Positions 23,440 to 33,448 of a stretch of 64,000 nucleotides of DNA are shown here, piece by piece. The notes under the pieces are model-generated. The model had not been told where the DNA came from. It was given only the letters and a program-made list of their open reading frames with translations, and searched no databases. The stretch comes from Hesseltinella vesiculosa (taxonomy: Eukaryota; Mucoromycota; Mucoromycetes; Mucorales; Cunninghamellaceae): the NCBI GenBank assembly GCA_002104935.1, contig MCGT01000011.1, forward strand, positions 620,001 through 684,000, given 5' to 3'. The first letter of the stretch is position 1. Every line of letters begins with the position of its first letter. The position numbers and the translations under genes are program-made.

Positions 23440-25076
23440 CCACTTGAACATATACCTCGGGTATCCAAGCTTTTCAAAAGCAAACCTTTGCCAAAAGACG
23501 TGTTACTTGCGCAAAAAGGGGGGCAATCTTGTCACTTGGTTGTTTGGTGATTGCCGAGAGCCTGTGAGTGATATGACGTTTTCAGGTGTGACGTCCACGA
23601 ACCGAGGTTTGGATGAAGGAAGCGGCAAGAGTGTGAATGAGGGCACTTCGACATCGTTTTCATCACCATTAGTTGCACGGTAATGATCATATACGTCGAG
23701 TATTGTTCGTAAAATTGGTAGATGTCGGCCTGGGTCCGCACGCAGCGTCTCTTGGGTAATCGTTGGTAACTGTGGAGGTTTCATCGCCCATAGTTCGTTC
23801 AAAACAAGCACCGTAAGCGGCCTATGTCGTTCTGGTATTTCCACAGGTAAGGGTTCCATATTTCGGGTAACCATGGCAAAGTTTTGGTAGACGTAATCCT
23901 TGATGATAGCAAGGTTTCTGGAAGGAGGTGCCTACAAAGAAATGAAAAAAAAAATATGGATGTCAGTCAAGTTTGGACAAGTTGCTTTTTTTTTCTATCT
24001 GCTTCCTACCTCACCGTCAACAGCAAAGCGAAATTTCACGAACTTCTTGATTCGGCCTTCAAAGTTCTCCTAATGTGATTACGGTTTGCAGAAGCCTGAA
24101 GCTTACAGGCCATGGACAGCTCGGTGGTATGACCAGGGGTGTCATATGTGGCGACGTTGATCAAATCTTGGTTGAATTCATGCCAGTGAGTTAGCATAGT
24201 ACCTGGCACACGTTCATCGGACCGTTCCAGGAATGCATTCAAGTGACCACGTGTTAATTGAGTCATTAAGTAAAAGCCGTTCTGTGTAAACAAAAAAGGC
24301 GGGACTTGATCGGGGTGATGGGTGGCATAATCCAGCAGGAAAAGTTGTAGCCGTGTCATTGTCCTACGCAGATAATCGGACTTGGCGCGAATGTTGGTGA
24401 TCAGGACGTTGCGATAGGTTGGTCGGGCAATGGCATCCAAGCTACGGATGCGAGTGTAATCTTCAGAGGCAGGCAAACGTGATGCCATGAATTGCTTCTT
24501 GCTTAAAGCTCTGAATGGGCAGGCAGGGTTGGACGATCGCGAGTGGCCAGGAAGACCGCAGGTTGGGCATGTTTCAGGCGGGTGTTGATTTCGTGCTGCC
24601 TCTCGCAGCTGCTCATCGCCAAGACGCTGAAGATCGTTGATCTCGTTCATCATATCCCGATCAGAACTTGTTGTGGCCACGATTGCTATCAAAAATAAAA
24701 GGTAAATAGCCATGCAAAAGCTGAAAAGAAGCTGCATTTACGATGTGATGGAGGGACATCCAATGGACATTGTCGAGATCGGCTTGTTTGATGATGAGGT
24801 GAGCCACAAGCCTCGCAAACACGTAATCCTAGTTATAAAAACGAAGTCAATACCAATGCCGACGTTGTACTCTCATTGCATATTACCACTCCGGTGCTTC
24901 CGCACCCACGTTAGCAGGATCATGGCTTGCTGGCGTGTCAGTAGATGAGTTGTAGCGAAGCGGTCTACATCACGTATCATTTCAATCAGCTTTGCTGTTG
25001 GTACATTAATATGGATCAAAAACCAACATTGCATGATATTTTTGCTGGCTCCTAACGGTAGATGTTGTTGTTCCAT
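23440..25076 (-). pseudogene. Truncated, frameshifted Fanzor-family relic (N-terminal half only)
   Basis: Minus-strand exons: 25076-24887, 24828-24742, 24685-24010 and 23931-23503, then a short remnant to about 23440. The exon 1/2 junction makes RVCEACGSPHHQTSRSRQCP and exon 3 has CPTCGLPGHSRSSNPACPF, two CCHC-type zinc knuckles (CX2CX4HX7C). The body (residues with HHPDQVPPFLFTQNGFYLMT and ENFEGRIKKFVKFRF) corresponds in order to the N-terminal half of the intact Fanzor gene at 46526. Near 24070 a single-base deletion in a G run shifts the frame between NHIR and ENFEGR. After GSRQSPNNQVTRLPPFLRK comes a stop; a homologous piece, FAFEKLGYPRYMFK, follows 21 nt later. The RuvC nuclease and C-terminal zinc finger are absent, so it cannot be an active nuclease. 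Confidence 0.65.
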
Positions 25077-26137
25077 GAATACAATAATAGGGAATGATGA
25101 AATAAAAGAAAAACGAGAATAAGAGAGGAAAAAAAAGCGCGACGCTTTTTCCTTCCGCTAATCCTGCATAATTTTTTTTTCTCCTTCAAACAACTTTGCT
25201 TGATGTTACAAACGAACTACCCATCTGTTCGGCCGCCTCTTCCTGGTATTTCTGCAGGTGCAGAACACGTCAGAGATATGCTTGACAACCTTCACCATCT
25301 TCCTATCAAACAACAGCGTTTTGTATTACGGTTGTTGATTGAAAATTTCCCCATGGAACCCCTCGTTTGGATATTAGCCATCGAGCTATGGTAGCCGTAA
25401 TACATTGTCCAGCTCCGTCTTGGTCTTTCTGTGGTCCTTGGCATTCTACAGTTTCGCCTTAATGTGCCGTTGGATTTCAAGAATGGGGGCCTCCTTGGCC
25501 TCCGTTTCATCGTTAATGCTTAGCAGAGGTTTTTGATCCTATAATTGCTGAGCACGACGCTTACCCATCAGGACGAAAGTACAAAGGAAAAAAAAACGCG
25601 AAAAACAGAAAAAAGAACAGGGATGAAGTGATGAGTTTGAATCGACGTGAAAACGAGGGTTTGAGAGTGGGCACGGAATGAAATGTTTTTGGAAATCAAG
25701 GGCGGAAAGCGTTTGTCCTTCAGCAAATGGAGGGAGGTGCAGTGATATTCTTCCAAGTACCAAATCTCTTCCCCTTTAGTCAATCAAGGAAAGCTCAGGT
25801 TCTGAAAACATGCAGGGTGAAAAAGCTTGAATGTGGTCTATTGGCTATGTCTCCGTTGACTTTCTATCCTCACCTCTTGGCATTCATTTCGCCAGACGAC
25901 ACATTTATCCTGAAACATGCGACATTTGAAAGTGGAAACACTGTAAAAACCACATTTATTTTTCTGTTAAAAAAAGATGGCCGAGCATCTTCAAGCTACC
26001 ATTCCAACCTGCTAACGCTCGCGAGATTTGATATCATCCATAATTCGGGTTGGCATCCAATGACCAGACTGGTTCAGACGTGTAGCGCCATCGGTATTCA
26101 TTGTGGTAGAGGTTTGCAACGTCAGAGATGAGGTGGG
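25077..26137. other. Interval without a supported gene
   Basis: The only notable frame is plus 25203-25394 (63 residues including LDNLHHLPIKQQRFVLRLLI), helical in character and unrecognised; it has a short GT...AG stretch (GTATTTCTGCAG) that is too small to be an intron. The rest is low-coding sequence. Confidence 0.4.
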
Positions 26138-27613
26138 TTAATGCTGGTCGAGAATGTCGGCCAGTGGCTGGGCAGGAGCTGGTTGATCCGACGGCTGGTC
26201 ATCGAGAAGGGTAAGACGAGGCTCAGAGACAGTCGCTTTTGGCCAGGGCTTGTGATTGAGGAAGCGGGGCTCGCCAGTAGCTGCAAATGTGCAGAGGCCA
26301 TGCTGGATCTCATTTGAAAGGGCGACGTCCTTGCGGTCATAGACATCCCCTTCCGTTACGTGGGCAAAAAAGTAAGGGATCTCGCTGCAGTGGTAGGCCA
26401 TTTCACCGGAGGCTTGCGATCCAGGCGACACCCGAGCAAAGCAGTACATGTACGCTTGCATGCCATGGGTAGCATAATAATCAAAGGCTTGTCGCGCAGG
26501 AGCTTTCCACAGAGCAGTCGTCACCAGGGCATCGATGGCTTCGTAAGCGGTCAGGGTGCTGGAGGAAAAGTAGGCGATGAGCTGGGCTGCACACGGTCCA
26601 GCCAGGCGATGGCACAGCTGGTGCAGCGTTGTCGTGTTGTACAAGGTTTCTGGGTCTTGAAGCCTGGGCAATCCATACCGTCCCCATGGCCGGAGGAAGA
26701 ACCGTGCTTCATGGTTCGTATAGCCGAATAGCAGAGGCACATCCTTGGCACACGCATCCATGGAAAACACAATTTTGTCGTCTTGCACAGGCGCCCAAAT
26801 GAGATCAGCTGGGACTTGGAGTTGCCCATCCGGCAGTGAGACAGCCAAGCACTCTCCCAGTTGGCGCTTGATGGTGTCAAGTGGTAGCTGACGCAGGGTA
26901 GAGAGGTCGTGTGTGCCCAAACGATCAAAAAAGCGCAAGCTATTTGCTTTCAGCCGGTCCAAGTCCACGGGTGGCAGATGGGCATAGTCGCTGGCAACAG
27001 GGCTCATCAATACAGCCTTGTGGAAGAGGCCACGGGCAGAGGGAGTGCGTAGCAAGGCATGGACGGCCATGCCACCAGCAGAATGGCCAAAGATCGTCAC
27101 ATTGTCGGGATTGCCGCCGACGTGCCGGATATGGGCGTTTACCCACGCCAAGGCGCAGACCCAGTCAAGGACAGCCAGGTTGCAACCAACATCAGGGTGG
27201 TAAGCAAAGCCAAGTGGCCCCATGCGGTAGTTGAGCGACACCACAACGACATTGTTGTTTTTGGCCAGTTGCGTGCCATTCCATTCAGCCATGCTCGCGG
27301 TCCAGGTGACAAAGCCTCCGCCATGGAACCACACTAACACCGGTCGATTGGCCAAAGCTGATAGAGATGCTGGTGTCCATATGTTCAGGTTGAGGCAGTC
27401 TTCACTTTCTGGTACATTAAGGTGGGTCATCGGAAGGGATTGAATCGCAGCAGGACCAAACGTATGGTTGTCCATGGTGGGCTTGTCATGGCGGAGTGTG
27501 GGTGGGCCCCAGCGGACCGGGACATCCGCGTACTTTACACCTAAAAAACATCTCGCACCAAAGTCGTTCATTGTTTCCAAAGACCAGTGCAAGCATGCGA
27601 AATATGTTTGCAA
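26138..27613 (-). CDS. Type-B carboxylesterase / lipase family protein
   Basis: A single long minus-strand frame of up to 491 residues (477 from the Met at 27571) has the alpha/beta-hydrolase signatures of the carboxylesterase type-B family: the entry motif GVKYADVPVRWGPP, the EDCLNLNIWTP signature, the oxyanion hole WFHGGGF, the nucleophile elbow FGHSAGG (Ser), an acidic candidate in GYTNHEARFF and the catalytic His in MAYHCSEIPYFF. It would hydrolyse carboxylic esters. There is no signal peptide. TTTTTTAG directly before GVKYADV (27540) looks like a splice acceptor, so an upstream exon with the usual N-terminal strand may replace the first 25 residues; no donor could be pinned down. No other intron is seen, unlike most neighbours. 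Confidence 0.88.
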   Translation of the reverse strand: MQTYFACLHWSLETMNDFGARCFLGVKYADVPVRWGPPTLRHDKPTMDNHTFGPAAIQSLPMTHLNVPESEDCLNLNIWTPASLSALANRPVLVWFHGGGFVTWTASMAEWNGTQLAKNNNVVVVSLNYRMGPLGFAYHPDVGCNLAVLDWVCALAWVNAHIRHVGGNPDNVTIFGHSAGGMAVHALLRTPSARGLFHKAVLMSPVASDYAHLPPVDLDRLKANSLRFFDRLGTHDLSTLRQLPLDTIKRQLGECLAVSLPDGQLQVPADLIWAPVQDDKIVFSMDACAKDVPLLFGYTNHEARFFLRPWGRYGLPRLQDPETLYNTTTLHQLCHRLAGPCAAQLIAYFSSSTLTAYEAIDALVTTALWKAPARQAFDYYATHGMQAYMYCFARVSPGSQASGEMAYHCSEIPYFFAHVTEGDVYDRKDVALSNEIQHGLCTFAATGEPRFLNHKPWPKATVSEPRLTLLDDQPSDQPAPAQPLADILDQH

Positions 27614-27766
27614 TAGGCCGGAAGAAAGAAACTAGCCAGGGAAAAGGAGGGGATGCTGAAAGAGGATTGGAACAAAAGGCTGCGCTTCAAATGTGGTCCT
27701 TAAAAAATGCCCTGGCCAATTTTTTTTTTTCTCTGTCTCTAGAATTTTCTCTGTTTCTGCTTTGCC

Positions 27767-29290
27767 ATGATTTCTCGTCTTGCATCATTAAAGTCCCTGG
27801 CACGATCACATGTGGTAAGTTATATATTAAAGGCAGACTATAATGCAGGGAAATCTTATCGATATTATTGTCATGCTAAAAAATAACAGCATAGGCGATC
27901 CCTTGCAACGGCCACACAGCTGCTGCCTACGTTGCGCAAGACTATTTTACCTAATGGGTTTACGATTGCCTCGGAAGAAAACTGTGCATCACAAACTGCT
28001 ACTGTGGGCGTCTGGATTGATGCAGGATCTCGTGCAGAAAACCTGCAAAACAATGGGTCTGCCCACTTTCTGGAACACATGTCCTTCAAGGTGAGAGAGC
28101 AATAGCAGGATAAAAAGGAAACATTTAGATGCTGAGCCTTTTTTTTTTTCTCGATGGGAACAACTTAGGGGACCAAAACACGAACACAGCGCGATCTAGA
28201 ACTGCAAATTGAAAACATGGGAGGCCATCTGAATGCCTACACCTCTCGCGAACAAACCGTCTACTACGCCAAAGCATTCAAGCACGATGTCCCTCAAGCG
28301 GTAGAGATCTTGTCTGACATTTTGCAGCATTCTCGCTTGGATCTCGGAGCGATTGAACGAGAGCGAGATGTGATCTTGCGAGAACAAGAAGAAGTCGAAA
28401 AACAGATGGAAGAAGTCGTCTTTGATCACTTGCATGCCACAGCCTTTCCTCAAGACTCCCTGGGCCTGACGATCCTGGGTCCCAAGGAAAAGATCCAGAC
28501 GCTGCAGCAAAACGACCTGCGTGACTACATTCGCACCAACTACACTGGCGAGCGCATGATCCTGGTTGGCACTGGTTCGGTGGACCATGACCTGCTGGTG
28601 AACCTGGCTGAAGAGCACTTTGGCCGGCTGCCCAACGTGCGTGATGAGGCTTCGAGCAAGAGCGCCATGCGCAAGGCTGTGTTCTCACCCTCGGAATTCC
28701 GCTTGCGCAAATCCGACCCTTTGGCCCATATTGCTGTCGCTGTCGAAGGTGCCAGCTGGACCTCGCCCGATTATTTCCCTCTGCTGGTGATGCAGTCGAT
28801 CATTGGCTCCTGGGACCGGTCGCTCGGTGCCACGGGCCACAACGTCGAAGGCTTGTCGTCGGTCATGCACCACCACCAACTGGCCAATTCGTTCATGTCG
28901 TTCAATACCTCTTACAAGGACACCGGCTTGTGGGGCATCTACGCTGTGACCGAAAACACAGGTGCCATCGACCAGTTGCTGCAGAGCATCCGTAACGAAT
29001 TTTACCGCCTTTGCACCTCTGTCACTGCTGAGGAAATCGAAGGCGCCAAACAACAGCTCAAGGCTGGTCTGCTGCTCAGTCTGGACGGCAGCACACCCAT
29101 TGCTGAAGACATTGGCCGTCAGCTGCTGACGTCTGGTGATCGCATGTCGCCCAAGCAAGTGGAAAAGGCTGTGGAAAAGGTCTCGGTTGAGGATGTGCGT
29201 CGTGTTGCCAGCCAATACCTCAATCGTGAAGCTGCCACGGTTGCCATCGGGCCTGTGGACAAGATGACAAACTTTAACCAGGTGCGATAG
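27767..29290 (+). CDS. Mitochondrial processing peptidase beta subunit (M16 metallopeptidase)
   Basis: Exons 27767-27814, 27890-28090 and 28169-29290 give 456 residues. The N terminus ([16 protein letters not shown], then [10 protein letters not shown]) is Arg/Ser-rich and acid-free, as in mitochondrial presequences. The inverted zinc motif HxxEH is intact in [13 protein letters not shown] (His75, Glu78, His79), followed by the family block [20 protein letters not shown] and the downstream Glu-rich region [20 protein letters not shown], which supplies the third ligand. MPP-beta is the catalytic subunit that removes presequences in the matrix. The intact zinc site argues against a core-1 subunit that has lost activity. 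A Pro/Gly C-terminal domain reaches the stop normally. The gene converges with RPC25, 154 nt away. Confidence 0.93.
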
Positions 29291-29444
29291 ATCCCCCCCT
29301 CCCCCTGCACCAGGAAATAAACACTTTTTTTGGATGATGTATTTTATTTTTGAAGGGAATGCAGATAAAAATATTTTTTTTAAAATAAGGAAGGGACTGG
29401 GGGATGATCGGCAGTTGTAAAGAGGTTGGTCCAAACGACAGGCG

Positions 29445-30402
29445 CTAGCTTCCCCACCATGAGCACAATCCTAGTCCGTCCTGTTGAAGTGTGCCCTTTT
29501 CAGAAAAGAGAGATTGAGTGATGTTATTTTTCATTCATCCATGCTTACCGTCAATGCATAAGGAGGTATTTTTGTTGAGTTGGCAACCAGGTCATTGCTG
29601 GCGGTGGTATCTGCAACGGATTGGCGTCGACCAGCGGCGGAGGTGGAGGGATGCACGGATGGGGTAGCGTCGGCAAAGTTCTCGGCGAGCACCTTGAAAC
29701 GGATGCGTTCATCGATGTCCATGAACAGTTTTTCCCCTTCGTAGTTCCACACAAAGATCTGTTCGGCTGGGTCACTAAAAGGTAGAGAAATCATGGGGTC
29801 AGTGGTCGTTTGGATTGTACTGGCAACCACTTTACAAAGATGTCCCATCCAACAAGGTTTCCTTTGGCAGGTGGATATCGTCAAAAAATTCCATGGAGAC
29901 TGGCAAAAAAAAAGTTCGAGGACGGGGTTAGTGTTCGGGTGACAGCAGCACGATCTGCTCCTGGCTCTACCTCGAATGCCCTGAGGAGAGCAGCTTTTGA
30001 TTTTGCCAGTGAGGACTTCACCAATGTAGGGTCGGAAAACGGTCATGCGAAATGTCACTGGTGGAAGAGACAAAAAAAAAAATGAGTGGCGCAAGTCCAC
30101 ATGGTGGCATCCATTACCTTTGACATAACTGCAGCCATCGCCGTAGAGAATATATCGATCTGAAGTCGACAGGATATCAAACACACATATACATAAACCA
30201 ACTTCTTGAACAACCTAAAGAAGAGTGGCAATCAACAGCAAATTAGGGCAAACAATGAAAAAACACGGGTTGACAAGACGGATTAATTTACCTTGTTGGC
30301 GTATTTTTCATTCAATACATCGGTGATGGCATCATGGTCTCGTTTTATAAATGCTGAAGGTTCTATTTTTACGGTATCCTCGAGTTCAGCCAAAACAAAC
30401 AT
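29445..30402 (-). CDS. RPC25: RNA polymerase III subunit RPC25/RPC8 (Rpb7 family)
   Basis: Six minus-strand exons: 30402-30292, 30214-30118, 30057-29971, 29899-29836, 29774-29549, 29495-29445; 211 residues. The SHS2 half starts MFVLAELEDTVKIEPSAF and contains NKVVQEVGLCICVFDI and the conserved GDGCSYVKVTFR. The OB/S1 half has FRPYIGEVLTGKIKSCSPQG and FFDDIHLPKETL. The last exon encodes the characteristic RPC25 end DGLGLCSWWGS. With RPC17 this protein forms the stalk of Pol III used in initiation of tRNA and 5S transcription. There is a Ser/Thr-rich insert near residues 165-190. The start at 30402 matches the family's first residue. Confidence 0.93.
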
Positions 30403-30685
30403 AGCAATTCATGAATGAGATAAAAGAGAAAGAGTCAAAAAAAAAAAAAAAGATGCGCTGCTGCCATTTTTCCCACCGCTGCTTGCCAATTCAGGCATCG
30501 GCGCTGTGGCTTTGCCGCTGGTTTTTTTTTTTTTCGTTTTGACCGTGCAATGCGCGTAGCATAGGCTAACTTGTATACGAAAAGAAGTATTTATGGAAAG
30601 ATATCATTGATACAGAGAGCCTATAGATGGAGCTCTTTTAGGGAAATAGGTGGATTACAAAATAAGGAAATAAAAAGCAGACGGA

Positions 30686-33448
30686 TTAAACACCTTGCCA
30701 TTGTTCAGGAGGGATGATACCAGGAATACCATACTATCGACGGTCATGAGCATAACGACTTTTTTTCTCTTTTTTTTTTTTTTTTTTTTACCTGCTCAAC
30801 ACAAGCGATAACGCCAATACAGCAGACCATGATGATAGAGTGAAGGATGGTGCGACGTAACACGAGCCCTTCCTTGCCGCGAAGGCCGATGGTGGTGACG
30901 CCCGTGGTCAGGTTTTGAGGGCTGATCATCTTACTGCACACAGCCCTGAATAGGAAGGAAAAGGAGGTGAGTGTGATGATCAAAGGGCGTGACCGTTCGG
31001 CTAAGAAAAGTAGCGTTCTTACCCGGAAGAGTTGGTGGCAGCCATGAGCACCGTGGACAGACCGATTTCACGAGCAGCCACGACTTGCAGGTTACCAAAC
31101 AAAGAGTTGGCTAAAATAAATTCAAAGCATCAGCTCACTATAGCTTCTGTGTTATCTTTGAAGCATTTACCAGAGGTGTCACTGCCGGAGAGGAAACAGG
31201 CCAGCCAGCCTAGCCATGCGGATAAAAATGGGAAAGCACGGCCCACGGACGACAGCGTCAGACCAACGGTGTAAGCAATGCCTAAAAAAAAAACGCGCCC
31301 ACATAGCAGTCAGGACCATCATGGTAGAACGAAATCCTCGAGGTACCTGAAAAGTTGTAAAGGTAGGCAAGCGCAATGATGAACGAGACGGTGAAGACGG
31401 GCGAGACCAGCTGCTTGACGGTGCGGACCAGAGCTTGGGCAAAGATCTTGGGTGGGTGACCGCGAAGCATCACAATGATATGGAAGGGAATGCCTGATAC
31501 CAGAATGGCAGTACCAGTGGCCATGGGTTGGAAGTTCCAGATGGCAGCGTATTTTTGACCATACAACGTGATCCAAACCTGCGTGGGTGAAAAGAAAAGT
31601 AAGCGCCAGGCCCTTTCTTGACACGAGTCGTTTTACCCTTTCGTGCAAATTGGGCCAGTGCACAGCAACCTGACCAACGGCGGAAGCCTTGCTGAAGGAC
31701 CAGCTGTTCCAATCATAAAAAGAAAAATCAGCGACCGGTCGGCCGTCAGCCTGCTTGGTTCTTACATGATGACAATCACAATGATCAAGACCCATGGGCT
31801 CCAGCACACGACACTCTCCAACAAAGAAGGCTTTTCCACATTCATTGTTTGAGTGACGTCATCCGAGACGTTGGTTTCTGCGAGAGTGTCGGCCAATGGC
31901 GCATCGCGCTCCTCCACTTCGACCTTGCCTTCGTCGGAGTCGGTGGAGTCGGGCTTGACGGCTACTTTTTCTTCGTCGTTGGAGCCAATCGACACCGTGG
32001 TGGTGGTGACAAATTCTGGGCGGTAAGGAGGTTTCCAAAATTGGACAAAAACGAGCAGGGACAGTAAGCAGACGACACCAGCAATCAAATCGGGCAATTC
32101 TAAAGATGGCTAGAAGGTGAGAACGAGGATCCGTCGGACCGTTGGTTCGTACCTGGGCCGACCAGGTTGGAGAATATGGCTTGGACGACGGCAAACGACA
32201 AGCCAGCAACCAGACCCAGGGGCCAGCATTCCAAAAGACCAGCTCGGAACCCGGCAAAGAAAGTCAAGGCGTAAGTTGGCAAAAACAAACTGACCAGTGG
32301 CAATTGGCGGCCAGCCATTGCACTCAGAGCCATGGGACTAGATGGAGAGAGGCAGGTGATGAGATGGCCGGCAACCATGCACTGTTTTGCACTTACGAGA
32401 GCTTGGTCAGCGTGGCCAGGGTGGTGATCTGCAAAAACAAATAAACCGAAGGGTTAAAGAGGCTGATCCTGATTCCTTTTTTTTTAAAAAAAAAAAAGAA
32501 AAGTGCACTTGCTGGAATCCCAAGGGCACCAAAGGCGACGGGGGTGGTGTCAAAAATTAAAGTGTACGTCAACGCGTCAATAGGTTCAAAACTGTTACAC
32601 AAAAGAGTGAGCGATCATGGTTTTTGGGTGTTGCACCAATCTTACCCAAGCGACACCAACATCGCTGAGCAAATAGCCCCAGGAGTTCCCTAAAAAAAAA
32701 AAAAAAAAGAAAAGTGCACACATGATCAGTGTCAGGTAGAAATTCATTCAAGCCCAAAACACAATCATTACAAAGCCTGAAGTAGCAAAAGAAAAAAAAA
32801 AAAGAGAGAGATCAGTCCCATGAATGGTTATGAGACGGTGGTGGATTACCAGCAACTCCTTCCAGCAAGGCACCAAATGCGTAACCAATGATCAGCAGCA
32901 CCACACGCTGATCGCCAGGTGTGTACGCAACGATCCACCGTCGGAAAAGATCAAAGATACCGGTCACTACCGCAACATTGAAGATAATCATCTACAAAAA
33001 GAAAAGCCGATGAGGTGTGTCCTTGGCTCGGGATTTTTTTTTTACCGCGTTCACCACGATCCACATAATAGGCCAGTTGGCATAGACGATGCCATTTGCA
33101 ATACTTTCAAAACACTGCTGTGCTGGCATGTGCCATCCAAATATTGCTATAAATATACTAAATAGAATGATGATGAGCTTTGGTTGCATGGTGCCTGTCA
33201 AAAAAAAAAAAAAACGCATGTCGCACCCCTATTTTTTTTTAGTTGACTTACCACACAATCAATCCTGTAGCAGATGCATAGTGAGCAGGTATCCGAAGTA
33301 CGCCGAGCATCACCAGCACAACCAAAAGTGGGATCACACCAACAAAAAAGGAACCAACCAGACTGCCACGGATAGGCGCCAACTCTTGGACAAAAATACC
33401 AGCATCAATGATTTCCTGCGGCACGGGAGGCACGTTTGCTAAAGACAT
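30686..33448 (-). CDS. L-lactate permease (LctP/LldP family, TC 2.A.14)
   Basis: Fifteen minus-strand exons: 33448-33252, 33157-33046, 32991-32850, 32776-32772 (5 nt), 32689-32646, 32591-32513, 32428-32397, 32337-32153, 32099-31766, 31703-31637, 31578-31347, 31281-31171, 31110-31023, 30945-30792, 30733-30686. Phases fit throughout; 609 residues. LctP signatures: WPIMWIVVNAMIIFN, LLEGVAGFGTPGA, PVAFGALGIPITTLATLT, GRQLPLVSLFLP, LVAGLSFAVVQAIFSN and SSGAVCSKMISPQNLTTG. About a dozen hydrophobic segments are expected; an acidic hydrophilic loop of about 60 residues (with GSNDEEKVAVKPDSTDSDEG) is extra compared with bacterial proteins. The family imports L-lactate, D-lactate or glycolate with protons. 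It is best known from bacteria. Intron 32512-32429 must use a GC donor. Confidence 0.9.

Noticed and set aside
24060..24110. A 37-nt intron (GTAAGC...ATTAG) to explain the Fanzor-relic frame change
   Set aside because: Its removal gives the wrong phase and an immediate TGA; a one-base deletion explains the data better.
25200..25394. F-box or CTLH-like small protein
   Set aside because: Length and pattern do not fit either family; the supposed intron is only 12 nt.
26911..27337. Plus-strand open frames inside the esterase
   Set aside because: Antisense shadows of the carboxylesterase; low-complexity composition.
30686..33448. Bacterial contamination as source of the lactate permease
   Set aside because: The gene has 14 spliceosomal introns and is flanked by fungal genes on the same contiguous sequence.
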